A DNA stretch of 64,000 nucleotides from UBA10518 sp022837185. GTDB taxonomy: Bacteria; Desulfobacterota; Desulfobulbia; Desulfobulbales; Desulfobulbaceae. The position numbers and the translations under genes are program-made. The notes under the pieces were generated by a model. The model was given only the letters and a program-made list of their open reading frames with translations, was not told the DNA's origin and made no database searches. The stretch spans positions 1 through 64,000 of the forward strand of contig JAVEQK010000011.1 of NCBI GenBank assembly GCA_034007705.1, in the 5' to 3' direction. The first letter of the stretch is position 1. Every line of letters starts with the position of its first letter. This document shows, piece after piece, positions 1 to 7,571 of the stretch.

Positions 1-25
1 TTGCCGAGACGGGGGAATGAAAAAA

Positions 26-82
26 GTTGGCATGTCAGAAAACAGAAGCCAGAGGACAGGAGACAGAAGGAGTTTGTCGCTT
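26..82. repeat. dispersed repeat family A, copy 1
   Basis: A short sequence built around CAGAAGCCAGAGG and AAGGAGTTTG. It recurs at 1768-1828 and 14611-14672 with the same order of blocks. All three copies are intergenic and begin with a GTTGGC- or GTAGGC-like start followed by CAT(A/G). The function is unknown; it behaves as a dispersed intergenic repeat. Confidence 0.6.
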
Positions 83-101
83 CACTGTCGGTTTGGGCGT
101 C

Positions 102-199
102 CCCTCACCCGGCCTCCGGCCACCCTCTCCCCCAGGAGAGGGGTATAGTAAAACACCCTTCTCCTGGGGGAGAAGGTGCCCCGCAGGGGCGGATGAGGG
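102..199. repeat. dispersed palindromic repeat family B, copy 1
   Basis: The repeat opens with CCCTCACCCGGCC and ends with GGCGGATGAGGG. Its centre has the complementary arms CCTTCTCC and GGAGAAGG. Copies lie at 2259-2302 (half-length) and 4196-4292 (full length). It resembles the palindromic intergenic repeats found in many proteobacteria. The rest of 1-427 holds repeat A and the promoter at 364-392; I see no gene there. Confidence 0.7.
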
Positions 200-363
200 G
201 GTTCGCGGGGTCTCCCCGCCCTGCTGAAGGGCGAGCCGATTGAGAAGAATAACAATGTTTGCGGATCGACTGCGGAACGTGGCAGGGCTTTTCATTGTGG
301 ATGAAATATTTTCCATTGGATTGACGAAATTCGCCTCCATGGGGATCGAACCCGGAACACAGA

Positions 364-392
364 TTTACAATTACCGATATATCGGTTATAAT
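364..392 (+). promoter_or_regulatory. sigma70-type promoter with a palindrome in the spacer
   Basis: A -35 element TTTACA (364-369) and a perfect -10 TATAAT (387-392) are separated by exactly 17 bases. The spacer ends with the perfect 14-base palindrome ACCGATATATCGGT (373-386). A half-site TATCGGT follows near 413-419. The layout suggests a promoter for the ATPase gene at 428 with a built-in repressor operator; the repressor is not identified. Confidence 0.6.
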
Positions 393-427
393 CTTGCTTA
401 AAGTTCATGATGTATCGGTGAGAAAAA

Positions 428-1750
428 GTGGATTCTGCCAAAATTCTGGAAATACTCGCGAGTTACAACCGTTTCTGGGCCGGGGAAGATGTGGACAGCG
501 GCATAGAGCGGGAAATGCTTGGCTCTCTGCTCAGCCAGCTCGCCTCGCGGGAGGTCGTCGTCCTCAAGGGAGTGAGGCGTTCAGGCAAATCAACCCTTCT
601 GGCCCAGGTCATTCGTCATCTTGTCGATTCCGGCACTAACCCATTGTCAATTCTCCGGGTGAACCTGGAGGAGCCGCTTTTCAGCGCCGGATTGTCTGTG
701 GAGCTGCTGGAACGGATCTATCGAACTTACCGTGAAAAGGTCTACCCCAAGGGGCGTTGCAGCCTTTTTCTTGATGAAATCCAGAATGTCCCCGACTGGG
801 AAAAGTGGGTGCGGGGCAGAAACGAAACAGAGAATATCAAGATATATATTGCCGGCTCATCCGCCACAATGCTCAGCCGCGAAATTGGCACAAAACTGAC
901 GGGCCGGCAGGTTTCATTTGAAGTCTTTCCCTTGTCGTTCAAGGAATTTCTTCGTTTTCATGACCTGGAAATCGGCTCGGAAATCGAATATCTGAACAGC
1001 AGGTCCCTGATTCGGCATTTGTTTGGAAAATATGCAAAGTACGGTGGATTTCCGGAGGTTGTGCTTGCGCCGAATACTGAAGGCAAGGAACTCCTGTTGA
1101 AGAATTATTTTGAAGATATTCTCTACCGGGATATCGCCGCGCGTCATGAAATCCGTGATGTGGCCAACCTGCGCAACCTCGCCGTGTATCTGCTCACCAA
1201 TACAGCCAGGCAGACAAGCATCAACAAGCTGAAAAACAATTTTTCCATTTCCCAGGACAAAACCGAAAATTATGTTTCGGCCCTCCTGGAAAGTTACCTG
1301 CTCTTTCAACTGCAAAAGTTTTCGTATTCGCTCAAGAGCACCATGCGGGCCGGATTCAAGGCATATGCCGTCGACACGGGAGTGAGGAATCGCATCGCCT
1401 TTACTTTTTCAGAAGATTCCGGCTGGATGATTGAAAACATTGTCTTTCTGCATCTGCGACAGCGTCACGAAGAGGTGTATTTTTTAGCCGGCGGGACGGA
1501 AACCGATTTTGTGGTGAAGGAGGGTGTGCGGCTGACCCGTCGCATCCAGGTCTGGTACGATGATCCCGCCGTTGAGGTGATTCCCGGGCGGGAGTTGGCA
1601 TGTTTCAAAGGAGATGGCGCAGACAACAAAGGCAGCGAGTGTATTCTGCTGACCAATGATTATTCTTCGGTTGTTGATGTGAATGGGGTGAAGGTGCACA
1701 GCATGCCCGTCGATAAGTTCCTGATTTTTGATGATCCCGGTCAAAAGTAA
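428..1750 (+). CDS. AAA_14/DUF4143 family ATPase
   Basis: A 440-residue P-loop ATPase of the AAA_14 type with a C-terminal DUF4143 domain. Walker A is GVRRSGKST at residues 48-56 and Walker B is LFLDEIQ around 113-119. The C-terminal half has the mixed alpha/beta pattern of DUF4143, which resembles a nuclease-like fold. Family members are common and usually lack a defined role; some lie near mobile DNA or toxin-antitoxin loci. The start is a GTG at 428, which places Walker A at the usual distance from the N terminus. The gene stands alone between repeat-rich spacers and has its own palindrome-bearing promoter, so it may be a mobile accessory gene. Family assignment is firm; function is unknown. 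Confidence 0.85.
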   Translation: MDSAKILEILASYNRFWAGEDVDSGIEREMLGSLLSQLASREVVVLKGVRRSGKSTLLAQVIRHLVDSGTNPLSILRVNLEEPLFSAGLSVELLERIYRTYREKVYPKGRCSLFLDEIQNVPDWEKWVRGRNETENIKIYIAGSSATMLSREIGTKLTGRQVSFEVFPLSFKEFLRFHDLEIGSEIEYLNSRSLIRHLFGKYAKYGGFPEVVLAPNTEGKELLLKNYFEDILYRDIAARHEIRDVANLRNLAVYLLTNTARQTSINKLKNNFSISQDKTENYVSALLESYLLFQLQKFSYSLKSTMRAGFKAYAVDTGVRNRIAFTFSEDSGWMIENIVFLHLRQRHEEVYFLAGGTETDFVVKEGVRLTRRIQVWYDDPAVEVIPGRELACFKGDGADNKGSECILLTNDYSSVVDVNGVKVHSMPVDKFLIFDDPGQK

Positions 1751-1767
1751 GTTGCCCGGCCGGGAAA

Positions 1768-1828
1768 GTTGGCGGCATACCAGAAGTCAGAAGCCCTCAG
1801 GACAGAAGCCAGAAGGAGCTATCGCTGA
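1768..1828. repeat. dispersed repeat family A, copy 2
   Basis: The same block order as 26-82 (GTTGGC, CATACCAGAA, CAGAAGCC, CAGAAGGAG), starting 18 bases after the ATPase stop codon. The spacer from 1751 to 2510 contains only this repeat, two hairpins and a repeat B copy; no supported gene is present. Confidence 0.55.
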
Positions 1829-2014
1829 AGGGTCCTGTAAACCGCCAAGCCATCAGGTTTCAACCCCTAAACTGCCGTCTGCCGACTATTGACTCATGAA
1901 TAAAATAACGGTAGATCAGGCAGATAGGCCACAGAAGTATTAATCATAATTTTCTTTATGCATTCATGCATCAAGCTCAGCAAAATGTCCCATTGTCACT
2001 TGCTGAGCACCGGA

Positions 2015-2078
2015 GAAGCTGCCGAAAAGAAATTTACACTGTTTGAGCGAAGCGAGTTTGTAAATTTCCGGCAGCTTC
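2015..2078. repeat. long nested inverted repeat (hairpin)
   Basis: The outer arms GAAGCTGCCG (2015-2024) and CGGCAGCTTC (2069-2078) are perfect complements. Inner arms AAATTTACA (2030-2038) and TGTAAATTT (2059-2067) also pair. The centre is a GAGCGAAGCGAG block. The sequence could fold into a roughly 64-base cruciform or RNA hairpin. It lies in non-coding DNA and is probably part of a dispersed repeat. Confidence 0.7.
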
Positions 2079-2131
2079 GAGGAGCGCAAGGCAGTCCGCA
2101 GGACCAAGTGGCACGGGTGCCCTTTCTTTTG

Positions 2132-2165
2132 GTTCGTTTTCTTTGGGCAAGCAAAGAAAATGAAC
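2132..2165. repeat. 14-bp inverted repeat of a dispersed motif
   Basis: The arms GTTCGTTTTCTTTG (2132-2145) and CAAAGAAAATGAAC (2152-2165) pair with one G-T wobble around the loop GGCAAG. Motifs of this kind recur between genes of many proteobacteria and often produce spurious short open frames. No gene is called here. Confidence 0.6.
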
Positions 2166-2258
2166 AATAATATCAATAGGTAACTGATACATGGAGGGAT
2201 GTTGTTCTCCTCATTCGTCCCCGCAGCGCGGGGTGCGGCGCTGCCAACTTTTCAATAT

Positions 2259-2302
2259 CCTTCTCCCGGCGGGAGAAGGTGCCCCGGAGGGGCGGATGAG
2301 GG
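2259..2302. repeat. dispersed palindromic repeat family B, copy 2 (half)
   Basis: This copy keeps the CCTTCTCC...GGAGAAGG core and the GGCGGATGAGGG end of the copy at 102-199. The left half is missing or degenerate. Confidence 0.65.
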
Positions 2303-2510
2303 TTTGCGGCGAAAGGGAGTTGGCGGTTATCCTGGAAATAAATACCATTTACAAAGATTGGTTTCTATTTTATTACCTTTAATTTGGCGAATCCGGTAAT
2401 GATTTGTCATTGGTGGAATACGCGCAAGGACGTGCATTTGTGCCGCAAAAGTGCGGTATGAGGAAAAAATAACCGTCAGAAAAGAAGAGGAACTGGGGGC
2501 AGGGAAAAAT

Positions 2511-4085
2511 ATGACGATGCACAATCCGAACGTGCTGTACCGGCTGTATGTCGGCACGGCTTTTCTCGAGGGCACCTCGGTGCTGATCATTGAGATCGCC
2601 GGGGCCCGCGCCCTGGCTCCTTTCTACGGGTCCTCCCTGAAAGTCTGGACCGCGCAGATAACGGCGACCCTGTTGTTCCTGGCGCTCGGCTACTGGGCGG
2701 GCGGCAAGGTGAGCAGAAAGCAGGGAAACTGGGGGCTGCCCCTGGTGTTTCTGGTCGCCGGCTTCTGGCTGGTGCTGCTGCCGTTCATCCGAACCCTGGT
2801 GCTGGAATCGACCTCCGCTGTCCTGGGGATTTCCGGCGGCAGCTTCATGAGCGCGGTCATCCTCTACGGTCTGCCGCTCCTTGCCCTGGGCGCCGTCAGC
2901 CCGCTGCTGATCGAACGGCAGGACCGGCTGGATGCCGGCGCGGGCAGGGCCGCGGGGACGATTTTCTTTACCAATACCATGGGCGGACTGGTCGGCGGAT
3001 GGCTGACCGCTCTGGTCCTGATCCCGCACATGTCGCTGCGCATCGTCCTGGCGGCGACCGGTCTGGTCCTGATCGCCATCGGTACGTTCTGGGGCGTGGC
3101 AACCAGAAACGACAGACCCCTGGTCAAGGCCGCCGCCGCGCTGGTTATCCTGTCCCTGGCGGGGTTGTCCTTCTCCATCATGCCCAGGCCGGCCCGGGAT
3201 ATCAGGGTTTCCGGCTTCCCCGCCAAAATTCTCTATACCCGCAACAGCAGCGTCGGCCTCATCCAGATTCTTGATATCCCGGCAATCCAGACCAGGAGCC
3301 TGCTGCTCGACGGGGCGGTCCAGGGAGGAGTGACCCGGGGCCTTTCCGCCTACCCCTTCACCGAATACCAGAACTTTCTTGCCCACCGGTTCCATCCCCG
3401 GGCGCAAAGCGCCCTGCTCCTCGGCCTGGGCGCCGGCGTCCTGGCCACGCAGCTTATCGACCGAGGCCTGGACGTCACGGTGGTGGAGCTGGAGCCCCGC
3501 ATCGGCGAAGTGGCCCGGACCTACTTTGACCTGCCCGATTCGGTCCGGGTCTATTACGAGGATGCCCGGACCTACCTGAACAGGACCCCGGCCCGGTTCG
3601 ACGTTGTCTTTCTCGATGTTTTTGCCGCGGAAAACACCCCCTGGTACATGATGACCGTCGAAGCCATCGAACGGATCAACAGGGTGCTCAATCCCGGCGG
3701 CATCCTGGTCATCAACACCATTGCCTGGGTGGAGGGAGCCTCTCCCGATGTGGTGCGGCTGGAGAGCGCACTGCTGGAGGTTTTTGATGAAGCGAGGGTA
3801 TTTGTCTCCCAGCAGGGTGAGGGCGAAGCCGGCCGGCAGGTCACCAACGGCGTCCTGGTGGCCGGGTCAAACCTTTCCCCCAGCCCCGAACCTTTTCCGG
3901 GCAAGGTGCTTCCTTTTATCCGGCTCAAGCTCGATGCGATGGCGAAAACCATGCGCCCGGCGTTGGCCACCGTGGCTCCGCCGACGGATGATTTCAACGA
4001 CCTCGATTATGCCGGGGCCGACATCAGGCTGGCCCTGCGCCGGATCCTCATCGCCGACATGGGAGCGGACGTTTTGGGGGATTGA
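2511..4085 (+). CDS. fused membrane/spermidine synthase-like protein
   Basis: The N-terminal ~230 residues form about seven hydrophobic helices. The C-terminal part is a Rossmann methyltransferase-fold domain of the spermidine synthase family. Motif I is LLLGLGAG, followed by VVELEP, an acidic EDAR motif and VVFLDVF. This layout matches the fused MFS/spermidine synthase family, which is common but rarely characterised. Whether it makes polyamines is doubtful, because many membrane-fused members lack the putrescine-binding residues. I prefer the ATG at 2511, preceded by a GGGGGCAGGG stretch, over an in-frame GTG at 2451, giving 524 residues. It is monocistronic, with repeat-filled spacers on both sides. 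The family call is strong; substrate and product are unknown. Confidence 0.82.
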   Translation: MTMHNPNVLYRLYVGTAFLEGTSVLIIEIAGARALAPFYGSSLKVWTAQITATLLFLALGYWAGGKVSRKQGNWGLPLVFLVAGFWLVLLPFIRTLVLESTSAVLGISGGSFMSAVILYGLPLLALGAVSPLLIERQDRLDAGAGRAAGTIFFTNTMGGLVGGWLTALVLIPHMSLRIVLAATGLVLIAIGTFWGVATRNDRPLVKAAAALVILSLAGLSFSIMPRPARDIRVSGFPAKILYTRNSSVGLIQILDIPAIQTRSLLLDGAVQGGVTRGLSAYPFTEYQNFLAHRFHPRAQSALLLGLGAGVLATQLIDRGLDVTVVELEPRIGEVARTYFDLPDSVRVYYEDARTYLNRTPARFDVVFLDVFAAENTPWYMMTVEAIERINRVLNPGGILVINTIAWVEGASPDVVRLESALLEVFDEARVFVSQQGEGEAGRQVTNGVLVAGSNLSPSPEPFPGKVLPFIRLKLDAMAKTMRPALATVAPPTDDFNDLDYAGADIRLALRRILIADMGADVLGD

Positions 4086-4147
4086 CTTCGGAGGACAGAA
4101 GGGGTTCAGGTTGAAGGCTGTTAGTCATACGGCTATTGCCGTGAGTC

Positions 4148-4192
4148 GGCAGTCGGCAGTTTGGTTGAAGCCTGGCGGCTTGCAGCTTGAAG
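4148..4192. repeat. dispersed repeat family E (GTCGGCAGT...GAAGCCTGGCGGCTTG)
   Basis: This short stretch of iterated GTCGGCAGT followed by TTGAAGCCTGGCGGCTTG recurs three times at 28004-28420. It is intergenic, directly left of a repeat B copy and a repeat R copy. The whole spacer 4086-4495 is made of such repeats. Confidence 0.55.
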
Positions 4193-4195
4193 TGC

Positions 4196-4292
4196 CCCTC
4201 ACCCGGCCGCTGGCCACCCTCTCCCGGAGGTAGAGGGGTTGTTAAAAACACCCTTCTCCTGGGGGAGAAGGTGCCCGGAGGGCGGATGAGGG
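4196..4292. repeat. dispersed palindromic repeat family B, copy 3
   Basis: A full-length copy of the repeat at 102-199: CCCTCACCCGGCC at the left end, CTTCTCC/GGAGAAG core arms, and GGCGGATGAGGG at the right end. Confidence 0.7.
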
Positions 4293-4299
4293 AAAGCAT

Positions 4300-4377
4300 C
4301 GTAGGTTGGGGTGAGCTAGCGAACCCCAACGCAACCGCTTGGAATTGTTGGGGTTCTCAGGATCACCCCAACCTACG
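4300..4377. repeat. nested inverted-repeat element family R, copy 1
   Basis: A 78-base element with perfect 15-base terminal inverted repeats, CGTAGGTTGGGGTGA and its complement at 4363-4377. A second, inner pair GAACCCCAAC / GTTGGGGTTC is also perfect. Related copies lie at 15928, 28074, 28270, 28542 and 29079. No coding capacity is seen. It resembles a REP or miniature inverted-repeat element. Confidence 0.75.
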
Positions 4378-4495
4378 GCCTGCCGGCTTGAAAAGCCTGA
4401 CAGGCTAACAGTCTACAGTCTAAAAAGCTCAAACAGGCTGCTCTCGTCCGGTCTGATCGAACTCTGTCCTGCTCCATCGGAAAAAGGTGGCCGAT

Positions 4496-4783
4496 ATGCT
4501 CACAGTGCGCCAACGGATGATAGACCTGCTTGCCGAGGAAGAGTTGACCGCCCGGGAGCTTTCCCAGGCCCTGGGCATCATGGAAAAAGAGGTCTACGGA
4601 CACCTGCAGCACATCGAACGGACCGTCGCCCGGCAGGGTATGAAGCTGACGGCCCATCCCTATACCTGCCTCAACTGCGGCTATACCTTTGACAGCCGCA
4701 AGCGCTGGGACCGCCCCGGCCGCTGCCCCAACTGCAAGCAGGGACACATCAGGATGGCCGGCTACCGGATCGTTCCGGCGTAG
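4496..4783 (+). CDS. HTH plus zinc-ribbon transcriptional regulator
   Basis: A 95-residue protein. Residues ~1-55 look like a winged helix (RQRMIDLLAEEELTARELSQ, then a second helix EKEVYGHLQHIER). The C-terminal half is a zinc ribbon with CLNCGY and CPNCKQ pairs. This matches the small predicted regulators that fuse an HTH to a Zn ribbon (COG3357-like). AAAAGGTGG at 4482-4490 is a good ribosome-binding site for the ATG at 4496; a GTG at 4487 is possible but overlaps that site. The gene sits 72 bases upstream of the NHL-propeller/cytochrome block on the same strand, so it may regulate that block; this is inferred from position only. Confidence 0.8.
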   Translation: MLTVRQRMIDLLAEEELTARELSQALGIMEKEVYGHLQHIERTVARQGMKLTAHPYTCLNCGYTFDSRKRWDRPGRCPNCKQGHIRMAGYRIVPA

Positions 4784-4827
4784 GAAGCCGGGGGTTTTCC
4801 GGCCCGTTGAAATCAATTTTTTTATTT

Positions 4828-4849
4828 TGGTACATTTTTGGCATATAAT
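4828..4849 (+). promoter_or_regulatory. candidate promoter, sigma54-like overlapping a -10 TATAAT
   Basis: TTGGTACATTTTTGGCA carries the GG-N10-GC spacing of a -24/-12 sigma54 promoter (GG at 4829-4830, GC at 4841-4842) and matches most of TGGCAC-N5-TTGCA. A TATAAT at 4844-4849 overlaps its downstream edge but has no good -35. Either would start transcription within a few bases of the ATG at 4856, implying a leaderless or nearly leaderless mRNA, so the call is tentative. Confidence 0.3.
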
Positions 4850-4855
4850 GAAAAT

Positions 4856-5908
4856 ATGATGAAAAAATCTTTTTGGGCTTACACCATCCTGGCATCGGTT
4901 TTCCTGCTGGCGGCGGGCGCCGGCACGGCCAACTCCATGCGCGCGGTTTTCATGCACCGCATGGCCAACTTTGAAGGCATCATCCCCTCCCTGTGGTGCA
5001 GGATTACGGTGGATCCGGAGCATGCCGAGGTTTTCACCCTGGACCAGAGGGAGAGAAACATCCGGATATTCAACCAATACGGGATGGAGATTTTCTCCTT
5101 CGGCAATGATGTGGAGCTGTCCGGGGCCACGGATATCGACCTGGGGGAGGATGGAGATATCTGGGTCGTGTACCCGCGGGGTGAAGAATATAAAATATTG
5201 CGGCTCGATTACAAGGGAGAGCCGCTGGAGGCAATTGCCCTGCAGGATTTTCCCGAGGAGTTCGAGTCCTTCACTCCAAATTTAATGCAGTATATGGACG
5301 GCCGGCTGTACCTGGCGGACGGCACCTCCATGGATGTCGCGGTGGTTGATGCCGAGGGCCGTTTTGAGCGAGGGTACCATCTCAAGGCGGAAATGCTGGC
5401 CCTGAAAGAAGAATTCAAGGGCAAGCCGGGCGAGGAAGAGCTGGATGACCCCGAGCGGTTCAAATTCGTGGACCTGTTCGGCTTTTATGTGGACAGCGAG
5501 GAGAACATTTTCTTTACCGTTCCGGTCCTGTTTTCCGTCTTCAAGCTGCCGAAGGACGGCGAGATCACGTTTTTCGGCAAGGCGGGGGGCGCGAGGGGCA
5601 AGTTCGGCGTCATCGCCGGAGTGACAGCCGACAGTGAAGGGAATATCTATGTCTCGGACCGGCTGCGGTCGGTGGTGCTGATTTTTGACAGCGAATTTAA
5701 TTTCCTCACCGAGTTCGGCCTGCGGGGTTTCCGGCCCGGCAGTTTGGTTGTCCCGGATGATGTGGTCGTCGATGATGTCAACGGATTTATTTATGTGGCC
5801 CAGGCCGCCAACCGGGGGGTCAGCGTCTTCCGAATCGTCGAGGATGTACAGGCCCAGACCCCGGATGGAGGAAGCGGGGAAGAGGAAACAACTCCAGGAG
5901 ATGAGTAA
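4856..5908 (+). CDS. NHL/6-bladed beta-propeller exported protein of a cytochrome locus
   Basis: The N terminus MMKKSFWAYTILASVFLLAA is a signal peptide; the remaining ~325 residues form a repetitive beta-rich protein. Blade-like repeats include VDPEHAEVFTLDQRERNIRIF, GVTADSEGNIYVSDRLR and VDDVNGFIYVAQAANRGVSVF, which match NHL-type propeller strands. A short acidic Gly/Glu tail ends the protein. I use the ATG at 4856; a TTG at 4838 is in frame. It is followed after 18 bases by the first hexahaem cytochrome gene, so the two are probably co-transcribed. NHL-repeat proteins accompany OmcS-type cytochromes elsewhere and may act as periplasmic or outer-surface scaffolds. The exact role is unproved. 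Confidence 0.8.
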   Translation: MMKKSFWAYTILASVFLLAAGAGTANSMRAVFMHRMANFEGIIPSLWCRITVDPEHAEVFTLDQRERNIRIFNQYGMEIFSFGNDVELSGATDIDLGEDGDIWVVYPRGEEYKILRLDYKGEPLEAIALQDFPEEFESFTPNLMQYMDGRLYLADGTSMDVAVVDAEGRFERGYHLKAEMLALKEEFKGKPGEEELDDPERFKFVDLFGFYVDSEENIFFTVPVLFSVFKLPKDGEITFFGKAGGARGKFGVIAGVTADSEGNIYVSDRLRSVVLIFDSEFNFLTEFGLRGFRPGSLVVPDDVVVDDVNGFIYVAQAANRGVSVFRIVEDVQAQTPDGGSGEEETTPGDE

Positions 5909-5926
5909 AACCAGGGAGGGGATGGA

Positions 5927-7102
5927 ATGAAAAGGAAACATGGTTTTTTCATTGCGGCAACATGCATATTCACCCTGGCGGCCGGTTCCGCCCCGGCGTT
6001 CCACGGCGGCGGCGTAGGCCATTGCGACGGCTGTCACTCCATGCATAACTCGCCGGAAAATCCGATCACCGGCAGTCCGGGCGAGGCTCTGCTGAAAGGG
6101 ACGGATGCCAGCTCCACCTGTCTGAACTGCCATAGCGGCGCCGGCTCCTTTCACATCAACAGCCCGGACGGCGCCAATGTCAATGCCGGCGGCGACTTCG
6201 GCTGGCTGATCAACGAGTATTCACTCACGGTCCTCAACACGACCAACTTCTATGCCGGGGACAATGCCGGCCATAACATCGTGGCAATTGACTACGGTCT
6301 CAACCAGGATGGTATTCTTGCCGCGGCGCCTGGGGGCACCTACGACGCAAACCTGCTCGGCTGCACGAGCTGCCATGACGCCCACGGGCAGGTCCTTGAC
6401 GGCACCGCCGGCGGCCAGTTGCCCATCGGCGCATCCGGTTCCTATGCCGCGCCGGCGCCGGCGGGCACCATCAGGGGCAACTACCGCCTCCTCGGCGATT
6501 CCATGTATGAGGCCGGGCATAATATCAACGACGGCTATGCCTTCACCAACAACGCTCCCATAGCCCTGGCCGATGGTCCGGGAGGCGATTTCGTGCGCTA
6601 CGGGTCAGGCATGTCCGAGTGGTGCGCCAACTGCCATGTCGACTATTACAATAACGATCCTGACGCTTTTCTCGGTCACCATCCGGTTTCCGTGGTGCTG
6701 AGCAAGGACGGCTACGACGCCAACTACAACAGCTACGTCAAGACCGGCGACTTTACCGGCACCCAGGCCACGGCATGGGACCCGCTGGTCCCCATTGAGA
6801 CCGGGACGACGGACCAGTCCACCCTGGTCAACGCCGGAGTGACCAGCATGGTCGGCGCCGATGCCAATTCCCAGGTCATGTGCCTCTCCTGCCACCGCGC
6901 CCACGCCTCGGCCTTCAACAACATGGGCCGCTGGGATTTCGAAACCGAGTTCCTTGCCAACTCGGCAGTGCTCAATCCGGCGGCGGCCAATGTCCCGGCT
7001 ACGGCGGTGCCGTACTATGGCGATGGTCTTGAAATCGATGTCGCCACCAGGTACGGTGAATTTCAAAGGTCGTTGTGCAACAAGTGCCATGTTCAGGACT
7101 GA
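5927..7102 (+). CDS. OmcS-like hexahaem c-type cytochrome
   Basis: A 391-residue exported cytochrome with six CxxCH haem sites, at residues 33-37, 65-69, 146-150, 233-237, 319-323 and 384-388. The signal peptide ends near APA24 and the mature protein starts FHGGGV, as in Geobacter OmcS. Other OmcS-family signatures are present in order: PGGDFGWL, GHNIVA, APGGTY, MSEWCANCH, YVKTGDFTGTQ, CLSCHRAHAS, and a terminal CNKCH three residues from the end. OmcS (about 430 residues, six haems) polymerises into extracellular filaments that conduct electrons. From this similarity I infer a filament-forming or outer-surface electron carrier. A strong terminator follows at 7130. A paralogue lies 470 bases downstream, resembling the omcS-omcT pair. 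Confidence 0.9.
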   Translation: MKRKHGFFIAATCIFTLAAGSAPAFHGGGVGHCDGCHSMHNSPENPITGSPGEALLKGTDASSTCLNCHSGAGSFHINSPDGANVNAGGDFGWLINEYSLTVLNTTNFYAGDNAGHNIVAIDYGLNQDGILAAAPGGTYDANLLGCTSCHDAHGQVLDGTAGGQLPIGASGSYAAPAPAGTIRGNYRLLGDSMYEAGHNINDGYAFTNNAPIALADGPGGDFVRYGSGMSEWCANCHVDYYNNDPDAFLGHHPVSVVLSKDGYDANYNSYVKTGDFTGTQATAWDPLVPIETGTTDQSTLVNAGVTSMVGADANSQVMCLSCHRAHASAFNNMGRWDFETEFLANSAVLNPAAANVPATAVPYYGDGLEIDVATRYGEFQRSLCNKCHVQD

Positions 7103-7129
7103 TTTGTGCGGCAGGACCTGGAAGCCTGA

Positions 7130-7162
7130 GGCCGGCTGAACTCCGTTCAGCCGGCCTTTTTT
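7130..7162 (+). terminator. Rho-independent terminator
   Basis: A perfect 11-bp stem, GGCCGGCTGAA (7130-7140) with TTCAGCCGGCC (7146-7156), around the loop CTCCG and followed by six T (7157-7162). It lies 27 bases after the first cytochrome stop codon, so the downstream cytochrome needs read-through or its own promoter. Confidence 0.93.
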
Positions 7163-7204
7163 GCTGGTATCTCCATTTGATTATTTTTCCCTGTCAGGGC
7201 GGCT

Positions 7205-7250
7205 GGGTAAATTTTACCCGGCCTTTCGGCATGTCGGGTAAAATTTACCC
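7205..7250. promoter_or_regulatory. paired palindromic operator-like sites
   Basis: GGGTAAATTTTACCC (7205-7219) and GGGTAAAATTTACCC (7236-7250) are each perfect 7+1+7 palindromes and are reverse complements of each other. Their centres are 31 bases apart, about three helical turns, so a dimeric regulator could bind both on one DNA face. They lie between the terminator and the second cytochrome gene. The rest of 7103-7571 holds no supported gene. Confidence 0.55.
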
Positions 7251-7571
7251 GTTATGCCCATGCAGGGAAGCGGCATCTTTGTGCGTATCGGTATGGATTG
7301 CGTCAATGCGCGTCGCATTCCCCCAATGCAGAGCCTGATTTTTTTTATGCATGGAATTTGCAAGTGCGGGTGGGCAAAATGGGCTGAGACATTTTTGCAG
7401 GCAGCATTGGCGCTCTTCACAGAGGATTATTATTGCCATCACATCCCGGCTCCTTTATTCTGGGAGCCATAAATTATAAATTCAGCTTTTTACCTCAAAT
7501 GGCATGTTTCAACCAATCTTTTGCCGTGGGGAGAGAGGATTGCTCTCCGCGGCCGACATGAGAAAAGCGGG

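Noticed and set aside
337..357. T-arm-like sequence (GGGATCGAACCCGG) suggesting a tRNA or tmRNA end on the minus strand
   Set aside because: Only three stem pairs form and no cloverleaf, anticodon arm or acceptor stem can be built around it; at most a tiny att-like remnant.
1958..2170. Short open frames ending in FLLVRFLWASKENEQ
   Set aside because: They translate a dispersed repeat hairpin, a common source of spurious hypothetical proteins.
4787..4803. GCCGG/CCGGC hairpin after the HTH gene
   Set aside because: Only five pairs with a distant T stretch; it is too weak to call a terminator.
7254..7472. 72-codon frame between the cytochrome genes
   Set aside because: No ribosome-binding site or domain; the region is explained by a terminator and operator palindromes.
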